The notes beneath the pieces were generated by a model, which had not been told where the DNA came from, ran no database searches, and saw only the letters and a program-made list of their open reading frames with translations. The position numbers were made by a program, and so were the translations under genes. Below are positions 1-8,369 of a stretch of 37,940 bases of DNA, in pieces. The stretch's first letter is position 1. Each line of letters opens with the position of its first letter. Origin of the DNA: Cyanobacteria bacterium MH1_Bin12 (GTDB lineage Bacteria > Cyanobacteriota > Cyanobacteriia > Cyanobacteriales > Cyanobacteriaceae). The stretch spans positions 1-37,940 of the forward strand of contig JAALKG010000008.1 in assembly GCA_011088145.1 (NCBI GenBank), given 5' to 3'.

Positions 1-22
1 ATTCTGGGTTTGGCAAAAAATC

Positions 23-448
23 TCAAATTAGCACCAGTAAAAGATTAGAGGCTGTCATTTGTCCTATACGAGGTTCATTTCCCTCTATCATTCTTTTGAT
101 ATTACTTGTATGCCTAGAAATAACATAAATTGCTGCAACAAAGGCAAATAATATATAAGGGGTGGTGGGTATTAATAATAACATAAATATATTAACTGCG
201 ATCGCTGCACTAATAGAACTTAAAGAGACAATTTTAGATATTGCTAAAACGCTGACAAAAACGGCGAGAGTTGATAAACCCAACCAAATATTAATGGTTA
301 ATAAAATACCTAAACTGATAGCGGCGGATTTACCACCAGAAAATTTTAACCAAACTGATTTACTGTGTCCTAAAACGGCGAATAATGCACAGCCAACAAT
401 TAACCAATCTAAACCATTTTGAGGTAATAAACTAGGGCTTGTCATCAA
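23..448 (-). pseudogene. plsY: 5'-truncated glycerol-3-phosphate acyltransferase PlsY
   Basis: The product resembles the C-terminal two thirds of PlsY, the membrane enzyme that acylates glycerol-3-phosphate from acyl-phosphate in the first step of phospholipid synthesis. Visible PlsY signatures are LGHSKSVWLKFSGGKSAA near residue 26 and EPRIGQ near residue 125, with several hydrophobic segments between. The family is usually about 200-220 residues; here only 141 remain, and the N-terminal segment with the GSGNIGATN-type loop is absent. The only possible start is a TTG directly after an in-frame TAA, and it overlaps the stop of a transposase-like tail at 445-543. I infer that the 5' end was removed by an insertion or deletion. 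PlsY is normally essential, so an intact copy should exist elsewhere in the genome. Confidence 0.75.
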
Positions 449-543
449 TTAAGCCAAATGACGATCGCTGCTAAATGAATACCACCAAGAAAATTTATTT
501 TTCGTTGATAATATCGAGTGGAGATCGCCCGATACTGTAATTA
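445..543 (-). mobile_element. transposase C-terminal remnant (IS5-like)
   Basis: On the minus strand about 30 codons read QYRAISTRYYQRK, then INFLGGIHLAAIVIWLN and a stop. This resembles the C-terminal end of IS5-type transposases (RxxxTRYxK...FLxxxxLAxxxIWL). The fragment sits exactly between the broken 5' end of plsY and the broken 5' end of the ferredoxin-like pseudogene, which fits a leftover insertion scar. Family assignment is from memory of the motif only and is not certain. Confidence 0.55.
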
Positions 544-890
544 ATTGTTATTTGTATTGGTAAAACTTGTAGTAAAAATGGTTCGATCGATCTTTTAAAT
601 TTTATCAAACAAAAAGAAATAAAGGGAATAAAAGTACAGACAAAACATTGCTTTGGCAAATGTGGTAACGGCTGTGTTGCCTTATCTTTACCCGAAGAAA
701 AATTATATACTTACGTTAATAAAAAGGTGTTAATGTCGATAATCAATTCCCAACAAAATTAGTTAATTATTGAGCAAAAAAACCTGTTAAAAGTAATGGT
801 ATTAAAATTACCAAAAAAACTATTAAAAAAGTAGTTTCTGGACTTAAAGTTATTTCATTGGGGTCTTTTCTCTTCATTGGAAGCCATTGA
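541..890 (+). pseudogene. (2Fe-2S) ferredoxin-like (thioredoxin-fold) pseudogene
   Basis: The frame from 541 reads CIGKTC, about 30 residues, then CFGKCGNGC and SLPEEKLYTYVNKK. This is the cysteine spacing of thioredoxin-like [2Fe-2S] ferredoxins. Three lesions are visible. There is no start codon, since the frame begins right after a TAA beside the transposase scar. The A5 run at 721-725 is one A short, so the frame ends at 762; adding one A restores NKKGVNVDNQFPTKLVNY. That restored frame then meets TGA at 771-773, where TGG (Trp) is plausible, and continues with KKPVKSNGIK to a stop at 888-890. It is clearly decayed; the original exact role is unknown. Confidence 0.7.
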
Positions 891-1154
891 ATTCTTCTCG
901 TTTACCATTATAACCTTTCTTTTATTTCTTTCAGGAAAAACCCATTTTCTGAAGTAAAGGATTGAATTTTAATACTTCTATTATTTTGCCATATAAAAGC
1001 AACCACAGAAATCAAGACGACAATGTAGGGTCAAGTAGAAATATTAATTTATTGGTTGTATTATGTTTCAATTGTGGCAAAAACAAAAAGAGAAAACGGG
1101 GGTGAAAGTTTTATCAAAAGGTAGGAGTGAATAGAATTTAATTAGAACAAATGT

Positions 1155-1619
1155 TCAGGAAGGTAATCTTTGAGTACAAGGTCTAATTAATGGGCCAGGC
1201 AAAATGCGATCGCCTTCTACACCAACGGGAACACCTCTTAGTTGACGCAAAGCGTTAATTGCTTTGACGCAGTCACAACCGAACATACTAACGGCAGTAT
1301 CACTTTCTTCTTCTGATACTTCTAAGACTAAATGTCCTTCTTCGTTTTGTTCAACATTAGGAAATTCTTCTGGCACATTTTCCGTAGTTTGCACTTGAGG
1401 AAAAGCAGCTAAATAATTATTTCCAGTGCAATCAGTGCGATCGCATTCAAGATTAACAGGAGAAGGATTAGAAGATGTGACCTGATTCTGAGGAGATTCA
1501 ACTTCAACATCTACAGCTAAAGCAGACTCACTATAGAATAAATTTAACAAAAAAGCTGCGACGATTGTCGGACAGGATAACAGTAGGATTCTTAATATAG
1601 AGTTCATTTTCATCAGCAA
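1155..1619 (-). CDS. secreted cysteine-containing hypothetical protein
   Basis: This 154-residue protein begins with a basic start and a hydrophobic stretch (residues about 8-33) ending in SALA, a typical signal peptidase I site before VDVEVE. The mature part is acidic and Ser/Glu-rich, and has five cysteines: NLECDRTDC, FGCDC and a C-terminal RPC. This suggests disulfides or metal binding in the periplasm or thylakoid lumen. Alternative starts exist at Met3 and Met5, and I cannot choose among them. I do not recognise the family. It is monocistronic, with 389 bases to typA upstream. Confidence 0.6.
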   Translation of the reverse strand: MLMKMNSILRILLLSCPTIVAAFLLNLFYSESALAVDVEVESPQNQVTSSNPSPVNLECDRTDCTGNNYLAAFPQVQTTENVPEEFPNVEQNEEGHLVLEVSEEESDTAVSMFGCDCVKAINALRQLRGVPVGVEGDRILPGPLIRPCTQRLPS

Positions 1620-1914
1620 AATAGTAGTTTATTTTTTACAACAATTTAAAGGAGTAAGGATAATAATTTTACCTAGATTTTAACGTTGATTGGGAAAAAG
1701 TAAAGCAAAAATATAAAAAATACCAAAATGATCAATAATTTCTGGTTATACTTTCTTTCAAATTCCAAGGTGAAAAATTCTGTTACATTAATCAGATAAT
1801 ATTGATACGTCCTCCATTTTACATAAAGACAAACTAAATGACATTAGTGATTTTACCTATGATCACTTAATAAAAAAAGTAGAGAGAAACTCGATCTTCG
1901 ATCTGACAAAATCA

Positions 1915-1948
1915 CAAAAAAGATGAATGATTACTCATTCACCCTTTT
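1915..1948 (-). terminator. terminator of typA
   Basis: A perfect 7-bp stem TGAATGA / TCATTCA with a TTAC loop (1924-1941) is flanked by A-rich sequence on the left, giving a T-run on the minus strand after the hairpin. It lies about 60 bases past the typA stop. The rest of 1620-2008 shows no gene. Confidence 0.6.
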
Positions 1949-2008
1949 ATTTTGATAAATTTTTTTAACTGGAAATACCAATAAATTGTCAACCGTGAAT
2001 AGTTACAT

Positions 2009-3802
2009 TTATCGTTTCGCTAGTTTTTGATTTTTAACTTTGCGTAAACGAATAGACTCAGGAGTAACTTCCACTAATTCATCAGGGCCTATATATTCCA
2101 ATGCTCTTTCTAAAGTCATTTCTATCGGTGTTTGTAATTGTACTAACTCTTCACCGCCAGACGCACGATGGTTCGTCAACTGCTTAGTTTTACAAACATT
2201 GATTTCCACATCTTGAGGACGATTACTTTCCCCAATAATCATACTTTTATAAACTTTGGTTCCCGGATGAATAAAGAAAACGCCTCTGTCTTCTGCATTT
2301 TTCATAGCATAGAAAGTAGAAACACCTTCTTCAAAAGAAGTAAGCACACCATTATAACGATTTTCTAACTCACCAACTAAAGGACGATATTCATGGAAAC
2401 TATGGTTCATAATACCAGCACCTCTTGTCATGCGAATAAAGTCTCCACGGAAACCAATTAAACCACGAGCAGGTACAATGAATTCTAATTGAGTACGTCC
2501 ATTAACTCCTCCTTGCATATCTTGCATTTCAGCTTTACGTTGACCTAAACGCTCGATACAAGATCCTTGAGCTTCTTCTGGTACGTCTAAAACAAGATAT
2601 TCAAATGGTTCATAAGGTTGTCCATTCATTTCACGAAAAATAACTTGAGGTTGAGATACTTGGAATTCAAAACCTTCACGACGCATATTTTCGATGAGAA
2701 TACCTAAATGTAATTCACCTCGTCCAGAAACGACAAATTGATCAGTAGTGTCCCCATCTTCTACTCTTAAGGCTACATTAGTTTGCAATTCACGATATAA
2801 GCGATCGCGAATTTGACGAGAAGTAACAAATTTTCCTTCTAAACCAGCAAAAGGAGAATTGTTAACGGAGAAAGTCATTCTCAAAGTAGGTTCATCTACT
2901 TTAATTAAAGGTAAAGCTTGAGGTTCAGTCGGACAAGTTATAGTTTCTCCAATATTCGCATCAGCAAAACCCGCTACTGCCACCAAATTACCTGCACTAG
3001 CTTCGGGAATTTCAATTCTTTCTAAACCTTTAAAACCTAAAAGCTTACTCACTCTAGCTTTGGTAATAGTACCATCTTCTTTAATTAAAGCCGCTTGTTG
3101 TCCTGCTTGAATGGTACCGTTTTGGATTCTACCAATGACAACTCTACCTAAATATTCAGAATAATCCAAGGTAGTGACCTGTAATTGTAAAGGTTTTTGG
3201 GGGTCTCCTGCTGGTGGCGGAACATGATGTAAGATCGCTTCAAATAATGGTTTCATATCTTTATCTTCATGATCTAACTCATCCTTGGCAAAACCAGAGA
3301 TACCAGAAGCATAAAGAGTGGTAAAATCACATTGATCATCATCTGCACCTAACTCAACAAAAAGGTCAAATACTTTATCAACTGCAATATCGGGTTCAGA
3401 ACGAGGGCGATCGATTTTATTAACAACAACAATCGGACGTAAACCTTTTTCTAAAGCTTTTGTCAGTACAAAACGAGTTTGAGGCATAGGGCCTTCATTC
3501 GCATCAACAATTAGAATACAACCATCGACCATGCCAAGTACACGTTCGACTTCTCCACCAAAGTCTGCGTGTCCAGGTGTATCAACAATATTAATTAATG
3601 TGTCATTATAATTTACTGCTGTATTTTTAGATAATATTGTGATTCCTCTTTCTCTTTCAATATCATTAGAATCTAATACACAAGTAGGTACTTCTTCCCC
3701 TTCACGGAAAATACCTGATTGCTTTAACAGTGCATCTACTAAAGTCGTTTTACCGTGGTCAACGTGGGCAATAATCGCAATATTGCGAATTGGTAAAGAC
3801 AT
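2009..3802 (-). CDS. typA: translational GTPase TypA/BipA
   Basis: TypA (BipA) is an EF-G-like GTPase that binds ribosomes, helps 50S assembly and is needed under cold or other stress. All GTPase motifs are present near the N-terminus: HVDHGKTTL (G1, residues 13-21), RGITI (G2), DTPGHADF (G3) and NKIDR (G4). Domain II and the EF-G-like domain with [12 protein letters not shown] follow, then the BipA-specific C-terminal region ([21 protein letters not shown]). Length of 597 residues is normal. The start [18 protein letters not shown] is the standard one. It stands alone with its own terminator. Confidence 0.97.
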   Translation of the reverse strand: MSLPIRNIAIIAHVDHGKTTLVDALLKQSGIFREGEEVPTCVLDSNDIERERGITILSKNTAVNYNDTLINIVDTPGHADFGGEVERVLGMVDGCILIVDANEGPMPQTRFVLTKALEKGLRPIVVVNKIDRPRSEPDIAVDKVFDLFVELGADDDQCDFTTLYASGISGFAKDELDHEDKDMKPLFEAILHHVPPPAGDPQKPLQLQVTTLDYSEYLGRVVIGRIQNGTIQAGQQAALIKEDGTITKARVSKLLGFKGLERIEIPEASAGNLVAVAGFADANIGETITCPTEPQALPLIKVDEPTLRMTFSVNNSPFAGLEGKFVTSRQIRDRLYRELQTNVALRVEDGDTTDQFVVSGRGELHLGILIENMRREGFEFQVSQPQVIFREMNGQPYEPFEYLVLDVPEEAQGSCIERLGQRKAEMQDMQGGVNGRTQLEFIVPARGLIGFRGDFIRMTRGAGIMNHSFHEYRPLVGELENRYNGVLTSFEEGVSTFYAMKNAEDRGVFFIHPGTKVYKSMIIGESNRPQDVEINVCKTKQLTNHRASGGEELVQLQTPIEMTLERALEYIGPDELVEVTPESIRLRKVKNQKLAKR

Positions 3803-4000
3803 ATATATTTATTAATTTAATGTAAAGATTATTCATAGTGTCCTTTAATTCTAACTGATGAGTGTTATTTTTTGTAAAATCTTTGACCAAATGGAAGCTT
3901 TTTAGGTTAGGAAAATTTGACTTTTTAAAGGATCATTTCTCAAAATTGGTAAATTTCTATGGAGTAATGTAAACAAAGATTTATGGGACTATCTAACTTG

Positions 4001-4126
4001 TAATTATTACGCGGTGTGCAACTTAAAACGAAAGAATAGGGCTTTTAAGGTTAATTTGTGTTTATTCAATTTTCAAAACCCTTTAAAATCAATGGTTAAA
4101 ATTTAGTTGCACATGGCGTAATTATT
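4001..4126. repeat. candidate MITE with imperfect inverted repeats
   Basis: Inverted arms of about 24 bp close this segment. The left arm, from 4002, contains ATTACGCGGTGTGCAACTTAA; the right arm, read in reverse complement, contains ATTACGCCATGTGCAACTAA. TAATTATT occurs as a direct repeat at 4001-4008 and 4119-4126 and could be an 8-bp target duplication. Only about 110 bases lie inside and no ORF is present. It lies in the 508-base gap between typA and phhB; I see no gene in the rest of that gap. Confidence 0.5.
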
Positions 4127-4310
4127 GTATTTTTTAATATCAATAGTGTGAGTTTTTGTCCAGATAACACATAATTATTGAAATGATTGGTTTATAAGCA
4201 CAGTGAAAGGAAGTAGTTCAAACTTGCATAACCAAAGAACTAAACGATGAACTAACTAAATTAGATATATTAACAGACAGAGAATTTTATTAACTTAAAC
4301 AACAAAAATA

Positions 4311-4595
4311 ATGGTATTTAACGAAACCCAAATCAGACCAAAATTAGCTAATTATCCAGCATGGACAATTAGTGGACAATCTCTCAGGCAAGATTATCAA
4401 TTTAAAGACTTTATTCAAGCAATAGAATTTATTAATCGTTTAGTTGAACCATCAGAAGCCATGGGACATCATCCAGACATAAGTATTTCTTACAATAAAG
4501 TGATCATTAATTTAATGAGTCATGATGCTGGAGGAATTACCCAAAAAGATTTTGATTTAGCGGCACAAATCGACAAAATCGCCAATGATTTTTAA
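4311..4595 (+). CDS. phhB: pterin-4a-carbinolamine dehydratase
   Basis: This 94-residue protein matches the PCD/DCoH family, which dehydrates 4a-hydroxytetrahydropterin and recycles the pterin cofactor. The diagnostic motif is present: EAMGHHPDISISYNKV, then LMSHDAGGIT and a following Asp, containing the catalytic histidines. Length is typical of bacterial PCDs. In cyanobacteria without phenylalanine hydroxylase its substrate is unclear; a link to other pterins is possible. It is flanked by a MITE-like repeat upstream and ftrC downstream, with no sign of an operon. Confidence 0.93.
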   Translation: MVFNETQIRPKLANYPAWTISGQSLRQDYQFKDFIQAIEFINRLVEPSEAMGHHPDISISYNKVIINLMSHDAGGITQKDFDLAAQIDKIANDF

Positions 4596-4841
4596 TTATA
4601 ATAGAGAAGTCAAAGAAGATATGGGAAATTATTGACTGAAGAGAATAGGGATATAAGGCTCTATCTTCCAAGTTAGAGATAACTGTTAATTGTTCATTTT
4701 TTGACAGTTTGATCCTTAAAAATATCTTGTTTATAAATCAAAACTTACTACTTAAATGATTTGTTAGTTTTGAATTTGAAAGACTCTCCATCAGGTAAAA
4801 TGTAAACTGAAACAGTAGCAGCAGAAAATTAAGATATAACT

Positions 4842-5177
4842 ATGAGTGAAGTTAAGAATCAGAAAACTTTGGAAGCAATGAAAAACTTTGCTGAACAATA
4901 TGCAAAAAGAACAGATACTTATTTTTGTGCAGACCCGTCAGTCACAGCCGTCGTTATACAAGGTCTAGCAAACCATAAAGAAACTTTGGGTTCTCCTCTT
5001 TGTCCATGTCGTTACTATGAAGACAAAGAAGCTGAAGTCAAAGACACATTTTGGAATTGTCCTTGTGTGCCAATGCGAGAGAGAAAGGAATGTCATTGTA
5101 TGTTATTTATAACTCCTGACAATGAATTTGCAGGAGAACAACAGGAAATTACTTGGGAAGATTTAGAAAAGGGTTAA
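4842..5177 (+). CDS. ftrC: ferredoxin-thioredoxin reductase, catalytic subunit
   Basis: This is the catalytic (beta) chain of ferredoxin-thioredoxin reductase, which passes electrons from photosystem I-reduced ferredoxin to thioredoxins through a [4Fe-4S] cluster and a redox disulfide. The signature CPC-x16-CPC-x8-CHC is complete (CPCRYYEDK ... NCPCVPMRERKECHC, about residues 57-87). At 111 residues it is of normal length. The variable subunit gene (ftrV) is not in this window. A strong terminator follows. Confidence 0.97.
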   Translation: MSEVKNQKTLEAMKNFAEQYAKRTDTYFCADPSVTAVVIQGLANHKETLGSPLCPCRYYEDKEAEVKDTFWNCPCVPMRERKECHCMLFITPDNEFAGEQQEITWEDLEKG

Positions 5178-5210
5178 TGAAGCAATCATAAATAATTGTT
5201 GATTACTTCC

Positions 5211-5252
5211 CTCAAGATTGTGAGTTTGAAGCTCATAATCTTGAGTTTTTTA
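5211..5252 (+). terminator. terminator after ftrC
   Basis: The stem CTCAAGATTgTGAG / CTCAtAATCTTGAG, with one internal mismatch, runs 5211-5245 and is followed by TTTTTT. It lies 33 bases past the ftrC stop. The psbN stop lies 47 bases to the right on the opposite strand, so the hairpin may serve both genes. Confidence 0.85.
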
Positions 5253-5292
5253 TTGTAGATGTTAATTAGTGCAGAAAAATAAGATCGAATTT

Positions 5293-5424
5293 CTAATCTT
5301 CGTGATCCTCAAAAGGATCACCTAATTCTGCTGATGGTGGGCCAAAAGACGTATAGATCGCAAATGCTGTAATTGCTACTAAAAAGATACCGATTGTCAC
5401 ACCAATAATTGTTGCAGTTTCCAT
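5293..5424 (-). CDS. psbN: photosystem II biogenesis protein PsbN
   Basis: A 43-residue ORF begins METATIIGVTIGIFLVA and ends DPFEDHED, the standard PsbN pattern. It has one N-terminal transmembrane helix (about residues 5-25), then a short polar tail with FGPPSAELGDPFE. PsbN is not a stable PSII subunit but is needed for assembly and repair of the PSII reaction centre in plants. It is divergent to psbH with an 87-base gap, the arrangement conserved in cyanobacteria and plastids. Confidence 0.95.
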   Translation of the reverse strand: METATIIGVTIGIFLVAITAFAIYTSFGPPSAELGDPFEDHED

Positions 5425-5511
5425 AATTCGTTTTTTTTGTTCAATGATACTCTTATTCTTATATAATATTACGACAGATAAAAAAAATTATTGAAATAGA
5501 TCAAGTTAAAT

Positions 5512-5715
5512 ATGTCACAACGCACTCGTTTAGGCGATCTTCTCAAACCTCTTAACTCAGAGTATGGTAAAGTCGTTCCTGGCTGGGGAACAACCCCTCT
5601 CATGGGAGTTTTTATGGTTTTATTTTTAGTGTTTTTATTGATTATTTTACAAGTTTACAATTCTTCTATCTTATTGGACGGAATTGATGTTGATTGGAGA
5701 AGTTTAGGTTCATAA
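5512..5715 (+). CDS. psbH: photosystem II reaction centre protein PsbH
   Basis: This 67-residue protein reads [20 protein letters not shown], then [15 protein letters not shown], and ends WRSLGS. That is the PsbH profile: a stromal/cytoplasmic N-terminus, one transmembrane helix (about residues 29-48) and a short lumenal tail. PsbH sits next to CP47 and helps QA/QB function and PSII stability. It shares an upstream region with divergent psbN and is followed after 112 bases by tatA. Confidence 0.97.
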   Translation: MSQRTRLGDLLKPLNSEYGKVVPGWGTTPLMGVFMVLFLVFLLIILQVYNSSILLDGIDVDWRSLGS

Positions 5716-5827
5716 ACTAAAATCTTCAATAGTTGATAATTAACTGTGTCTTTATTAAAGTCACTTTTATTTTGTTAATTAGTTTAGACTAAAAATAATT
5801 ATTAAATTAACGAGCATATAATCTATC

Positions 5828-6091
5828 ATGAATGTTTTTGGTATTGGATTGCCAGAATTACTTGTTATCTTTGGGGTAGCTTTATTGATTTTTGGTCCTA
5901 AAAAACTACCTGAAATAGGTAAAACTTTGGGTAAAACTGTGAAAGGTTTTCAAGAGGCCTCTAAAGAATTTCAAGACGAATTTAAAAAAGAAGCCCAAAA
6001 AATTGAAGAAACTGTATCTATGAATGCCCAATTAGAATCTGGCAATGAAACAGAGGTTAAAACGGTTACTTCTGAGGAAAAAACGGGCTAA
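5828..6091 (+). CDS. tatA: Sec-independent protein translocase TatA/TatB-like
   Basis: This is a small Tat component (87 residues). The N-terminal helix (residues about 5-22, IGLPELLVIFGVALLIFG) is followed by the hinge FGPKKLPEIG and an amphipathic helix KTLGKTVKGFQEASKEFQDEF, then an acidic tail. The family forms the channel that exports folded, often cofactor-bearing proteins such as the Rieske protein across thylakoid and plasma membranes. Cyanobacteria commonly encode a TatA and a TatA/B homologue that sequence alone does not fully separate. Confidence 0.92.
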   Translation: MNVFGIGLPELLVIFGVALLIFGPKKLPEIGKTLGKTVKGFQEASKEFQDEFKKEAQKIEETVSMNAQLESGNETEVKTVTSEEKTG

Positions 6092-6178
6092 TTATTGGGA
6101 TTATATTTGGATGTTTTTGATAGTTTAATTGGTAGTTTAAAAAAATAAATGTACGGGGTCTTCTTCGTAAGTTTAAAA

Positions 6179-6236
6179 AAATCAGCTTTAGTTGGGATTT
6201 TTCAATGAGTCCGAATTAGAAAGCTGATTTTTTTTG
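6179..6236 (+). terminator. terminator after tatA
   Basis: AAAATCAGCTTT (from 6178) pairs with AAAGCTGATTTT (to 6231), leaving a loop of about 29 bases, and a T8 run follows. A-rich sequence on the left side means it could also work on the minus strand for the convergent gene ending at 6396. I see nothing else in 6092-6395. Confidence 0.65.
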
Positions 6237-6395
6237 TATGTAAATGTAAAATAGTTAGGACATTCTTACTACGGCTAACATACCTATTTTCAAATTATTG
6301 CAATTGTGATGTTGTTAAAAAATTTTTTGAAAATATATTTTGCCTTTTATATTTGAATTTCAATCAGGCTTGGCACGCCACTTGGTAATCACAAA

Positions 6396-7907
6396 TTATT
6401 CTTGTTCAATGGAATTCATAATATGGATATAAGCGGGAGTCTGGGATGTCAATTCTCGATCCTCAATAATGTTATCATCACGAATCGCTTTTTTCGCATT
6501 ATCAATGATAACGGTGTTAGACAGTAATTCCAGAGCATCTTCTTCTTCCATATTATCAAGAGCTTCGGCATATTTGCGACTATGGGTATGACGTACTGAC
6601 TCTTGACAATAGTTTGATAGTTCTCGACTTTCGGTCATGACTTTAAAGGCTAAATTTTGGTCTTCTTCTATCCCATATAATCCTTTATAAAGAAGATTGA
6701 CCATGGAGGTGTCGTGATGGGGAATACTATATTTCTTTTTAATTTGTGGCCAATATTGTAAAGCTTTCAGTCCTTCTAAGGCTCCTGTATTTAAACCTGC
6801 TTCCTGACACCATTGTTCAAATTCATAAACATCATAAGGGCAACGATTATGTTCACGCATTCCTTTGGCTAAAACTTGTCCTGCTTCAAAATTTCTGGTG
6901 GGTTTTCCTGTGGCAGGGAGCATCATACTGCCCCTAACATCAGCGACAATTGCTGTTAATTGAGAAAAAGTGTGATCACGAACTTTTTCTGTGAAACTGC
7001 CTTTATTTAAGATAGCTTCGATTTTAGGTACAGCATATCCTAATTCAGTTAATGCGATCGTTTGTTGATTATAAAGTTCATAACGGTCTTTTCTAGACAT
7101 GGAGATGGTTGCAGCTTGATCTAATGCTTGATGAAGCAACAAAGTTAAGACAGTGGGTAAAATGCCGGGTTTTTGTTGATGATATTCATGACCAAATCCA
7201 GCAAAGATAGATGCCATGTTTTTCCCTGCTTTAATATATTGTGCTTCTACGTTATGAATACCGGGGGATACTTGAATATTAGGAGAAAGCTGATTGAGTA
7301 AATGAGCTCCAATAAGAGCGGTTAGAGCATTTGGATGACAAAAGTTAGCGGTAAAACTATCCACAGGATCTCTTAGTGAACCGTGGCGGTGAAATCCTGA
7401 AAAGAATCCTAAATTAGGATTTTTTTCACATAGTACATAAGATTCGTTATTGGTCTGGTCATGGTTAAAAGATCCTGACAAACAGCCCAGAACAACATTA
7501 TTGCGATCGAGATCTTCTTTAATTTGACAAGCTTGAGCTAAATCTTCTTGTATATATTTACTATTAGCGGTCAAGATGACTAAATCACATTTAGCAATTA
7601 GATATTCTAAAGAGTTAGATACGGACTTACCTTCTTCTCGATGAAAAGACATTCGTCGCATTTTTGCTAAATGTGTAGGGTCCATTCCTTTAATCGCTTC
7701 TTCAGAAAATGCACCTAATAAACTTCGACCAGGACGAGTTGCTAGTAAAAGGGATTTTGTACTTTGTTGCATTGCTGAATTATAAGCAAGAGAAGCAGGG
7801 TAAAGTCCGATGCTATAAAAGCCAATTTTAGTTTTACTCAGTTTGCGAATTCGTTGTTTAATACTCTTTTTATCTAAAGAATCGTTATTAAAGAAATTAT
7901 TTTTCAT
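6396..7907 (-). CDS. GpsA-like NAD(P)-binding dehydrogenase family protein, function unknown
   Basis: This 503-residue protein has an N-terminal Rossmann-like region (KIGFYSIGLYPASLAYNSAM, then LLLATRPGRSLLG near residue 53) and a second strand SLEYLIAKCDLVILTANSKY. The middle part, with IHNVEAQYIKAGKNMASIFAGFG, recalls the helical C-terminal domain of glycerol-3-phosphate or 6-phosphogluconate dehydrogenases, whose conserved Lys and Asn lie in a K-N-x-x-A pattern. The usual GxGxxG loop is replaced by GLYPAS, so cofactor binding is uncertain. About 150 extra C-terminal residues exceed standard GpsA (about 330). I think it is a cyanobacterial conserved family without a settled function. It is monocistronic and divergent from the kinase at 8370. 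Confidence 0.55.
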   Translation of the reverse strand: MKNNFFNNDSLDKKSIKQRIRKLSKTKIGFYSIGLYPASLAYNSAMQQSTKSLLLATRPGRSLLGAFSEEAIKGMDPTHLAKMRRMSFHREEGKSVSNSLEYLIAKCDLVILTANSKYIQEDLAQACQIKEDLDRNNVVLGCLSGSFNHDQTNNESYVLCEKNPNLGFFSGFHRHGSLRDPVDSFTANFCHPNALTALIGAHLLNQLSPNIQVSPGIHNVEAQYIKAGKNMASIFAGFGHEYHQQKPGILPTVLTLLLHQALDQAATISMSRKDRYELYNQQTIALTELGYAVPKIEAILNKGSFTEKVRDHTFSQLTAIVADVRGSMMLPATGKPTRNFEAGQVLAKGMREHNRCPYDVYEFEQWCQEAGLNTGALEGLKALQYWPQIKKKYSIPHHDTSMVNLLYKGLYGIEEDQNLAFKVMTESRELSNYCQESVRHTHSRKYAEALDNMEEEDALELLSNTVIIDNAKKAIRDDNIIEDRELTSQTPAYIHIMNSIEQE

Positions 7908-8369
7908 TCTTTATTAAATTTTTATTTGATTTCACTTCTATTGTGACACTTATTGCTTTAAACGTAAAATAATTAAACTTTATAAGAATGAATTAAGTGA
8001 TTGTTGATAATTATTTTTAATCGGGAAGAATGTTTCAGAAATTCACTTTTTTTTTGCTTAGATATTTTGTCACCAAAGAATACATGTTCATTTAAAATAT
8101 CTAATTTAGGTAATTAATGAAATATTTTTAAATCAATTTTTTTTAAAGAATACTACATGATGCTAATTATAGTTTTTGATATTTAAAAATTATTAAAATT
8201 TAATTCAGTGATATAAATATTCAAATCTGTACCGTAATAAATTTGATTATTTTTACTATTTAATTAATTAATTTTGTGAGTTCTTCTAGTTTCAATCATT
8301 TCACAATTTAAAATGTCATACTAGTTAATCAGGGAAAAGCTTTATATAAGATGCTAACTGACATCACAC
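7908..8369. other. divergent intergenic region, no gene seen
   Basis: 462 very AT-rich bases separate two divergent genes and should hold both promoters. I see long A/T runs but no convincing ORF, RNA gene or strong inverted repeat. Confidence 0.5.

Noticed and set aside
162-422. 86-codon plus-strand ORF opposite plsY
   Set aside because: It mirrors the clear PlsY frame and has no family features.
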